Shown one piece after another: positions 1 through 5,008 of a DNA stretch of 5,008 nt. Within the stretch, counting starts at the first letter, position 1. The number at the start of each line of letters is the position of its first letter. A program made the position numbers and the translations under genes. The stretch lies in contig JAPHSO010000028.1 of the NCBI GenBank assembly GCA_026193675.1, positions 1 to 5,008 on the forward strand. The letters run 5' to 3'. This DNA is from Gammaproteobacteria bacterium (GTDB lineage: Bacteria > Pseudomonadota > Gammaproteobacteria > Thiohalomonadales > Thiohalomonadaceae). The notes under the pieces were generated by a model, which was not told where the DNA came from, did not search any database, and saw only the letters and a program-made list of their open reading frames with translations.

Positions 1-714
1 GCCCGTTATGTGGTTGATGAGATTCTGCCCAAGCTCGATTTTGAGGAGACCCGCTTTATTGCCAACGTCTCCGGTTCAACCATTGAAGAGTATGTCGAGG
101 TTGCGAAGATATTTAATGACTCCGATGTCGATGGCATCGAGATCAATATCTCCTGTCCCAATGTGAAGGAGGGTGGTGCTGCTTTTGGTAACGATCCTGA
201 GGTTTCTGCTCGGGTGGTTGAGGCGGTACGTGCCGTGACCGATAAGCCTTTGATCACCAAACTCTCTCCCAACCAGACCGATATCGCTGAAAATGCCCGA
301 CGCTGTATTGAGGCGGGTACCGATGCCTTTGCCGTGATCAATACGTTGATGGGGATGGCGATCGATATAGAGAGCCGTTCACCCATCCTGGGAAATAACC
401 AGGGAGGGCTATCGGGGCCGGCGATTAAACCGGTGGCTCTGCTCAAGACCCATCAGGTCTATCAGGTCTGTAAGGGGCACAACATTCCGATTATTGGTCA
501 GGGTGGCGTCAATAGTGCCGAAGATGCGATTGAGTTTTTGATTGCGGGCGCAACCGCTGTGGGTGTTGGAACCGCGCTTTTCTATGATCCACTCATCTGC
601 CCAACGATTAACAGAGGTATTGTCGATTATCTGAAACGCCATGATATGACCGAGGTCTCTCAGTTAACCGGTACGCTCACTCTGAACAACAAGCCGTCTG
701 CTTGCGGCTGTTAA
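1..714 (+). CDS. pyrD: Dihydroorotate dehydrogenase, class 1B catalytic subunit (5' end outside window)
   Basis: Oxidises dihydroorotate to orotate in cytoplasmic pyrimidine synthesis, using FMN. The reading frame is open from base 1, so the true start lies upstream. 237 residues are visible, and compared with the usual ~305-310 about 70 N-terminal residues are missing. The GTG at 10 is internal. Visible landmarks, numbered from base 1, are NISCPNVKEGG with the class 1 catalytic-base Cys at residue 52, TKLSPN with Lys87 (FMN/active site), INTL around 114, GGLSGPAIKP from 135, and the FMN-phosphate segments IIGQGG (164-169) and GVGTALF (188-194). These patterns separate class 1B from the quinone-linked class 2 enzyme typical of E. 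coli. Class 1B enzymes normally pair with the FAD/iron-sulfur subunit PyrK, which is not seen here. The C-terminus ends in a short tail, SACGC. An in-frame 9-base tandem repeat lies at 452-469. PreA-type dihydropyrimidine dehydrogenase is a less likely alternative. Confidence 0.95.
   Translation, partial: ARYVVDEILPKLDFEETRFIANVSGSTIEEYVEVAKIFNDSDVDGIEINISCPNVKEGGAAFGNDPEVSARVVEAVRAVTDKPLITKLSPNQTDIAENARRCIEAGTDAFAVINTLMGMAIDIESRSPILGNNQGGLSGPAIKPVALLKTHQVYQVCKGHNIPIIGQGGVNSAEDAIEFLIAGATAVGVGTALFYDPLICPTINRGIVDYLKRHDMTEVSQLTGTLTLNNKPSACGC
452..469 (+). repeat. Tandem 9-base direct repeat inside pyrD
   Basis: The nine bases ATCAGGTCT occur twice in a row without mismatch. The repeat is in frame and contributes to the residues HQVYQV in the helix before the IIGQGG strand. 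From my recollection of other class 1B enzymes, the distance from the KP of GPAIKP to IPIIG is three residues longer here. That is exactly one repeat unit, so a slippage duplication is a plausible origin. Confidence 0.6.
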
Positions 715-752
715 ATTTATATTTCAGCCAATAGGATGATACGCTAACGACT

Positions 753-2531
753 ATGTCACAGGCACCTCGCAAAAAGATTCGCATCGGCGACCTACTGGTC
801 GAAAACAGGATCATCTCTGAGAACCAGTTGATGACCGCCCTTGCTGAGCAGAAGAAGAGCGGACATAAACTGGGAAGGGCATTGATGGAGCTCGGTTTTG
901 TAACCGAGGATCAGATGCTCGATTTCCTCTCACGCCAGTTGCAGATCCCCTATATCGATCTGAAGCATTATAAATATGATTCAGAGATCGTTAAGAAGAT
1001 TCCAGAGACCCTCTCCAGAAGATACCGCGCCATCGCCCTCGCTGAGCAGCCAGACTCGTTTCTGGTGGGTATGGCTGATCCAACCGATATCTTCGCCTTT
1101 GATGAGCTGAGTAAGTCATTTAAAAAGCCGATTCGTCTGGCAGTACTGCGTGAGTCAGAGCTGCTACGGACTATTGATACGGTCTTTCGTAAGACTGATG
1201 AGATCTCTAACCTTGCTGAGGAGCTTGAAGAGGAGCTCTCCGATACCGATTTCAATCTTGAAGATCTGTTGGAGACCGATGATATCTCTGAGGCACCTGT
1301 TGTTAAACTGCTGCAGAGTATCTTTGAAGATGCGCTGCAGATGGGCGCCTCAGATATCCATATCGAACCGGACGAACATGTTTTAAGGATACGTCAGCGT
1401 ATTGATGGCGTACTGCAAGAGCAGGAGATGAAGGAGAAGCGCATTGTGAACGCGCTGGTCTCGCGTTTGAAGTTGATGTCGGGTCTTAACATCTCTGAAC
1501 GACGACTGCCTCAGGATGGACGTTTTAATATACGCATCAAGGGACATAGTATTGATGTACGTCTCTCGACGATGCCGATCCAGCATGGTGAGTCGGTGGT
1601 TATGCGTCTGCTCGATCAGTCGAGTGGCAAGCTTGACCTGGAAAAGGTGGGGATGCCTGCCGATATTCTGAAACGCTTCCGCTCCATTATTCACAAACCC
1701 CACGGTATGGTGCTGGTAACAGGTCCCACCGGTTCAGGTAAAACCACAACACTTTATGGCGCCCTCAATGAGCTAAACCAGCCTGAGAAGAAGATTATCA
1801 CCGTAGAAGATCCGGTGGAATATCGTCTGCCGCGGATCAACCAGGTACAGGTTCATCCCAAGGTGGGGCTCACCTTTGCCAAGGTTCTACGTACCGCCCT
1901 GCGCCAGGATCCAGACATTGTCCTGATTGGTGAGATGCGTGATCAGGAGACGGCGGAGATCGGTCTGCGTGCTTCAATCACCGGCCACCTTGTTCTCTCA
2001 ACCCTACACACCAACGATGCAATTAGCACCGCGATTCGTCTGGTCGATATGGGAATTCAGGGCTACATGGTCGCAACCTCGCTTGAGGCGATTATTGCCC
2101 AGCGTCTGGTTAGAAAGATCTGTGATGGCTGTATTACCGATCATCAACCGGATGTTCACGAAGGAAGCTGGCTGAAAGAGCTACTTGGGGATGAGCTGAA
2201 CTCTATTCAGTTTAAAAAGGGGATGGGTTGTCCTCACTGCAATAATACCGGATACCATGGTCGTATCGGTGTGTTTGAGCTGCTGGAACTCAATAATGAT
2301 ATGGCCGATGCGCTACGTCGTGGAGATAGTGGTGAGTTTGCACAGCAGGCACGTAACAATCCCGACTTCCGTTCGCTGGGTGAAAACGCACTCGACTATG
2401 CCAAGCAGGGTATCACCACGCTTGAAGAGGTGATTCGTGTCTCTGGCGAAAATGAGCTGCTTGATGCAAAGATGAGTGAGCTCTCGGAAGAAAAGTCGAT
2501 CAGTGAGAGTGTTGATGGAGATTACTCCTAG
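753..2531 (+). CDS. mshE: MshE-type pilus assembly ATPase (GspE/PilB family) with c-di-GMP-binding MshEN domain
   Basis: Cytoplasmic hexameric ATPase that powers pilus or pseudopilus assembly through the membrane platform protein encoded next. The 592 residues show the full domain order. The MshEN domain has two successive 24-residue motifs, at 10-33 (RIG, L15, L26, L30, Q33) and 39-62 (KLG, L44, M55, L59, Q62), the known c-di-GMP-binding pattern. An N2-type domain follows to about 150, then a very acidic linker (~155-182). The ATPase core has ASDIHIEP, Asp box (VED 351-353), Walker A GPTGSGKT at 324-331 with Lys330, Walker B region LRQDPDIVLIGEMRD at 383-397 with Glu394, and His box TGHLVLSTLHTND (410-422). 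Two zinc-binding CxxC pairs lie at 457/460 and 493/496. After the usual family end near VIRVSGE there is an acidic tail of about 27 residues. The ATG follows an AGGAT at 733-737, which is spaced rather far, and no other in-frame start is nearby. PilB or GspE are alternatives; the MshEN motifs and the mshG/mshF-like neighbours favour MshE. Confidence 0.93.
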   Translation: MSQAPRKKIRIGDLLVENRIISENQLMTALAEQKKSGHKLGRALMELGFVTEDQMLDFLSRQLQIPYIDLKHYKYDSEIVKKIPETLSRRYRAIALAEQPDSFLVGMADPTDIFAFDELSKSFKKPIRLAVLRESELLRTIDTVFRKTDEISNLAEELEEELSDTDFNLEDLLETDDISEAPVVKLLQSIFEDALQMGASDIHIEPDEHVLRIRQRIDGVLQEQEMKEKRIVNALVSRLKLMSGLNISERRLPQDGRFNIRIKGHSIDVRLSTMPIQHGESVVMRLLDQSSGKLDLEKVGMPADILKRFRSIIHKPHGMVLVTGPTGSGKTTTLYGALNELNQPEKKIITVEDPVEYRLPRINQVQVHPKVGLTFAKVLRTALRQDPDIVLIGEMRDQETAEIGLRASITGHLVLSTLHTNDAISTAIRLVDMGIQGYMVATSLEAIIAQRLVRKICDGCITDHQPDVHEGSWLKELLGDELNSIQFKKGMGCPHCNNTGYHGRIGVFELLELNNDMADALRRGDSGEFAQQARNNPDFRSLGENALDYAKQGITTLEEVIRVSGENELLDAKMSELSEEKSISESVDGDYS

Positions 2532-2545
2532 GTGAGTAACAATAT

Positions 2546-2549
2546 GGAG
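2546..2549 (+). promoter_or_regulatory. Ribosome binding site for the GTG start of mshG
   Basis: GGAG lies 11 bases before the GTG at 2561. An in-frame stop (TAA at 2537-2539) closes the frame upstream. The nearby ATGs at 2544 and 2550 are out of frame, so the GTG is the best start. The resulting N-terminus MATFRYRAR is typical of GspF/PilC proteins. Confidence 0.6.
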
Positions 2550-2560
2550 ATGGTCTGCTA

Positions 2561-3784
2561 GTGGCAACATTTCGTTACAGGGCGCGTAGCCAGCGGGGCG
2601 ATACAGTCACGGGAACTGTTGAGGCAGCCACTGCCGACGCTGTTGCCGGGCAGCTGCTCAATAGTGGTGTCACCCCGATTGAGATCAATGAGACCCAACC
2701 AAAAACAGATTTCCTGGCAGACTTTAAAAAGCAGCTCAACTCATCAAAACCGGATATTGATGAGCTAATCCTCTTCTGTCGTCAGATGTACACCCTTACC
2801 AAGGCGGGTGTACCGATTATTCGTGGATTGGTTGGTCTTGCCGATACAACACGGAATCAGGTTCTTAAAAGTACCATTGAGAAAATGCGTCAGGAGCTTG
2901 AGTCTGGTCGTGATCTCTCTTCATCGATGGGGCAGCATCCCAAAATATTCAGTGCGCTGATGATCAGCATGATTCGTGTTGGTGAGAGCACCGGTCAGCT
3001 TGATGAGGCGTTTCTTCAGCTCTCCCAGTATCTTGAAAGAGACCGCGATACCCGCAATCAGATCAAGGCGGCGCTGCGCTATCCGGCGTTTGTATTAATT
3101 GCCATCTCTATTGCGATTGTCATCGTCAACATCTTTGTTATTCCCGCTTTCGCAGGTGTCTTTGCTGGGATGAAGATGGATCTGCCCTGGCAGACACAGG
3201 CGTTGATTGGAACCTCTGATTTTTTTGTCGCCTACTGGAAATATATGTTGGGCGCACTGGTGGCGCTCGTGCTTTGGGTTCGTTACTACATCAATACTGA
3301 TGAGGGGCGTTATCGTTGGGATAAACTTAAGCTGCGCCTGCCTATCGCCGGCAGCATTATTATGCGGGCAACCCTGGCCCGCTTTGCCCGTACCTTCGCG
3401 ATGACAGCGCGAAGTGGCGTTCCACTGATTCAGGCGCTCTCTGTGGTGGCGCGTGCGGTAGATAATGATTATGTGGCAGATAAGGTTCTCGGAATTCGCA
3501 CCGGTATTGAGCGTGGTGATAGCCTGACCCGTACCGCTGTGGCAGCCAATATGTTTACACCGCTGGTGATTCAGATGCTCTCTGTCGGCGAGGAGACCGG
3601 TGCAGTCGACGATATGCTTGATGAGGTGGCCACCTTCTATGATCGCGAGGTGGATTACGATGTGAAGAATATAAGTTCTGCCATCGAGCCTATTCTCATT
3701 ATCTCCATCGGTATATTGGTTCTGATCCTTGCGCTCGGTATTTTCCTGCCGATGTGGGAGATGACCAGCATGGCTTCTCGTTAA
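2561..3784 (+). CDS. mshG: MshG-type inner-membrane platform protein (GspF/PilC family)
   Basis: Inner-membrane platform protein of a type IV pilus or type II secretion-like machine. In this family it contacts the assembly ATPase and is thought to lift pilin subunits out of the membrane. The length of 407 residues is normal. Two T2SSF domains are visible. The first has FCRQ (72-75), AGVP and VGESTG (140-145). The second repeats the pattern with FARTF (275-279), SGVP and VGEETG (342-347). Three hydrophobic segments fit the family topology: about 174-200 starting at YPAF, 226-245 starting at WKYM, and 375-400 starting at IEP and ending FLPMWEM. It starts 29 bases after mshE, so the two are almost certainly co-transcribed. 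PilC or GspF naming would also fit by domain alone; MshG is chosen because of the MshE and MshF-like neighbours. Confidence 0.92.
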   Translation: MATFRYRARSQRGDTVTGTVEAATADAVAGQLLNSGVTPIEINETQPKTDFLADFKKQLNSSKPDIDELILFCRQMYTLTKAGVPIIRGLVGLADTTRNQVLKSTIEKMRQELESGRDLSSSMGQHPKIFSALMISMIRVGESTGQLDEAFLQLSQYLERDRDTRNQIKAALRYPAFVLIAISIAIVIVNIFVIPAFAGVFAGMKMDLPWQTQALIGTSDFFVAYWKYMLGALVALVLWVRYYINTDEGRYRWDKLKLRLPIAGSIIMRATLARFARTFAMTARSGVPLIQALSVVARAVDNDYVADKVLGIRTGIERGDSLTRTAVAANMFTPLVIQMLSVGEETGAVDDMLDEVATFYDREVDYDVKNISSAIEPILIISIGILVLILALGIFLPMWEMTSMASR

Positions 3785-3792
3785 TTGCCGGC

Positions 3793-4329
3793 GTGCAGAT
3801 CTATCACCCCGGTCAGGAATATAGCCGCTACTATCGCCTAATCGCCCTTATCATTTTGATCGCCATCTTCATTGTGGTGGCGATGCAGAGTATCTGGAAA
3901 CTCAGAGTCGCTGCTGAACGTACCCATGTGGCCTGGATGGCAGGGGCGATGCAGAGCGCCATCGGTCTTGAGATTGCCACTAGAGCAGTTAAAGGTGGTT
4001 TGGCTGAGATCGCCAAGCTCGATCAAAGCAATCCTCTGGAGCTTCTGGAGAGCCATAAACGTCCAATGATGGGGGCCTACTCATTTGTTGGTGAGTTTGA
4101 TAACCCAGATCCTGCAGAGATCGCCCCGAGGAGTTGGTATTTTGATACCCGGAGTCGAGAGCTTGTCTATCGGGTGGCGATGACTGATGCCTTTATCAGC
4201 GACCTCGAAGGGCCAGCAAGAGTCCGCTTCGCACTCAAGGGGCGATATCAGGGAAAGGGGCGTAATCGACACCTCAACAATATAACTCTCATTGAGTTAG
4301 ATCGTTACCGTTGGGTTGAGACTGAATAG
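3793..4329 (+). CDS. MshF-like single-pass membrane protein with pilin-like C-terminal region
   Basis: Probable accessory component of the MshE/MshG assembly machine, named by position (E-G-F order of MSHA loci) and by shape, not by a recognised domain. From the GTG at 3793 it has 178 residues: a short N-terminal tail, one strong membrane segment beginning LIALIILIAIF (3838 onward), an amphipathic helix (RVAAERTHVAWMAGAMQ), and a soluble part expected in the periplasm. The stretch SWYFDTRSRELVYRV resembles the beta-sheet region of minor pilins and pseudopilins. No standard prepilin cleavage site precedes the membrane segment. The start is uncertain. The 3793 GTG lies 8 bases after the mshG stop, while a GTG at 3754 in the same frame would add 13 residues and overlap mshG by 31 bases. 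Neither has a clear ribosome binding site, which suggests translational coupling to mshG. The coding region itself is well supported. Confidence 0.8.
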   Translation: MQIYHPGQEYSRYYRLIALIILIAIFIVVAMQSIWKLRVAAERTHVAWMAGAMQSAIGLEIATRAVKGGLAEIAKLDQSNPLELLESHKRPMMGAYSFVGEFDNPDPAEIAPRSWYFDTRSRELVYRVAMTDAFISDLEGPARVRFALKGRYQGKGRNRHLNNITLIELDRYRWVETE

Positions 4330-4330
4330 T

Positions 4331-4359
4331 ATGCCCTCGGCATTCCGAAGGATGCCTAG
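4331..4359 (+). other. Two competing small hairpins in the intergenic region
   Basis: ATGCC at 4331-4335 can pair with GGCAT at 4339-4343 (3-base loop). The same GGCAT can instead pair with ATGCC at 4352-4356, extended by CC/GG around a GAA loop with one bulged T, and outside by CT/AG across a mismatch. The two structures exclude each other because they share 4339-4343. No run of T follows, so this is not a canonical intrinsic terminator. The rest of the 109-base gap holds five TAG triplets between 4357 and 4381 and no promoter that I can defend. Confidence 0.4.
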
Positions 4360-4425
4360 ATAGATGTAGGTGGTAGAGTAGCGCTGGAACAGTTTACCCA
4401 GGATGGAACAAGTAAGAGTGAAATT

Positions 4426-4429
4426 GGAG
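4426..4429 (+). promoter_or_regulatory. Ribosome binding site deciding the TTG start at 4439
   Basis: GGAG is followed by a 9-base spacer and then TTG at 4439, a near-ideal distance. A stop codon in the same frame (TAG 4436-4438) sits directly before the TTG, so translation of the downstream membrane protein cannot begin further upstream. The next in-frame candidate, GTG at 4475, has no comparable site. Confidence 0.6.
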
Positions 4430-4438
4430 CAGATATAG

Positions 4439-5008
4439 TTGGAACCACAACAGATAGAGCTTCTTATTGGGATCGTGGTTGAGAGCGCAATCCATACCCT
4501 GATATTTTTCTCAGTGGTTGCATTGGCTCTTGGCCTGCTGCTTCTCGTATCACCACAGAAGGTGGTGTGGATTAAATCGGTCTCTGATCGCTGGATGACA
4601 CCTCGAAAATCGCTCAAGCCGTTAGAGCTCCCGAGGGAGAGTGATTCCATTCTTTATAGACACCACCGGTGGGTGGGTTCGATCACCATTATCCTGCCGA
4701 TAATCACAGGTTATCTGTTACTTTATGGAGTTATTGATGAGCTGCCGCGCGCAGCAGTCTCCGGGCGGGAGCACTACCTCTTCTGGCAGTGGCTCTTTGA
4801 TAGTACGATCATCTTTCTCTGGCTCTCCAATATTGCCGCCTTCATTATCGGGTCGATCATCTTCTTTCGCCCTAGCCTGTTGAGGCGTTTTGAGGCTCTC
4901 TCTAATCGATGGCTCTCCACCCGTCAGGGATTGAGGCGGCTTGATCAAAGCTACTCGCAGCTTGATGAGTTGATGTTAAAACGCTCAAAATGGACCGGAA
5001 TCTTTTTA
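4439..5008 (+). CDS. Multi-pass inner-membrane protein with internal duplication, family not recognised (3' end outside window)
   Basis: I do not recognise this protein. The frame is open for 190 codons from TTG 4439 to the right edge with no stop, so it is truncated by the window. Hydrophobic segments lie at about residues 17-37, 80-99 and 121-143, and a fourth probably begins near 186. The loops at 38-78 and 144-185 are rich in Arg and Lys and so are predicted cytoplasmic; the 100-120 loop would be periplasmic. The two cytoplasmic loops and their flanks are copies of one module. G32/G138, P39/P145, S49/S155, RW 51-52/157-158, R56/R162, L59/L165 and L62/L168 align without gaps at a spacing of 106, then W78/W185 and G80/G187 after a one-residue gap. 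It is 109 bases downstream of the MshF-like gene on the same strand and may share its transcript. No enzyme motif is visible. The coding call rests on the long open frame, the ribosome binding site, the membrane pattern and the repeat. Confidence 0.8.
   Translation, partial: MEPQQIELLIGIVVESAIHTLIFFSVVALALGLLLLVSPQKVVWIKSVSDRWMTPRKSLKPLELPRESDSILYRHHRWVGSITIILPIITGYLLLYGVIDELPRAAVSGREHYLFWQWLFDSTIIFLWLSNIAAFIIGSIIFFRPSLLRRFEALSNRWLSTRQGLRRLDQSYSQLDELMLKRSKWTGIFL

Noticed and set aside
6..446. 146-codon minus-strand frame opposite pyrD
   Set aside because: The plus strand encodes an unmistakable PyrD across the same bases; the minus-strand product is Ser/Thr-rich with no recognisable motif.
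715..752. Promoter between pyrD and mshE
   Set aside because: Only 38 bases are available and no convincing -35/-10 pair is visible; readthrough from pyrD or a promoter inside pyrD cannot be distinguished.
3772..3789. GFSLIA in the extended MshF-like frame, resembling a type IV prepilin cleavage site (G before FSLIE)
   Set aside because: The following residues are polar and include a proline, the glutamate at position 5 is absent, and the membrane helix starts about 20 residues later. The segment also overlaps the constrained end of mshG, so the match is probably accidental.
4336..4359. Intrinsic terminator after the MshF-like gene
   Set aside because: The stem is short, has a bulge and a mismatch, and no T-run follows; it is recorded only as a possible RNA structure.
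4718..4948. 76-codon minus-strand frame within the terminal membrane gene
   Set aside because: It is rich in Pro, Glu and charged residues as expected of an antisense shadow, and it is fully covered by the plus-strand gene, which has a ribosome binding site, membrane segments and an internal repeat.

Overview
The window reads as an ordinary, densely coded stretch of a proteobacterial chromosome, most likely a gammaproteobacterium. The reasons are the roughly balanced base composition, an MSHA-pilus-type gene order (mshE, mshG, then an mshF-like gene) and tight operon-like spacing. All genes lie on the + strand. The taxonomic call is an inference from gene content only.

Layout: positions 1-714 hold the 3' three quarters of a class 1B dihydroorotate dehydrogenase gene (pyrD), cut by the left edge. 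After a 38-base gap comes an MshE-type pilus assembly ATPase (753-2531) with an N-terminal c-di-GMP-binding MshEN domain. A 29-base gap separates it from a GspF/PilC-type inner-membrane platform protein (mshG, 2561-3784). It is followed, 8 bases after its stop or overlapping its end depending on the start chosen, by a single-pass membrane protein with a pilin-like C-terminal region (MshF-like, ending at 4329). A 109-base intergenic stretch follows, with two mutually exclusive small hairpins. Finally a multi-pass membrane protein gene starts at a TTG with a good ribosome binding site (4439) and runs off the right edge. That protein is built from two recognisable copies of one module, and I do not recognise its family.

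How the genes work together: pyrD belongs to pyrimidine synthesis and probably only neighbours the pilus genes. MshE, MshG and the MshF-like protein form the core of a type IV pilus or type II secretion-like assembly motor. MshE supplies ATP hydrolysis in the cytoplasm, MshG is the membrane rotor or platform, and the MshF-like protein projects into the periplasm. No pilin, prepilin peptidase or secretin gene is visible here, so the substrate of this motor must be encoded elsewhere or just beyond the window.

No RNA genes, insertion sequences, CRISPR arrays or canonical intrinsic terminators were seen. The best candidates for something undescribed are the duplicated membrane protein at the right edge and its link to the msh-type module.
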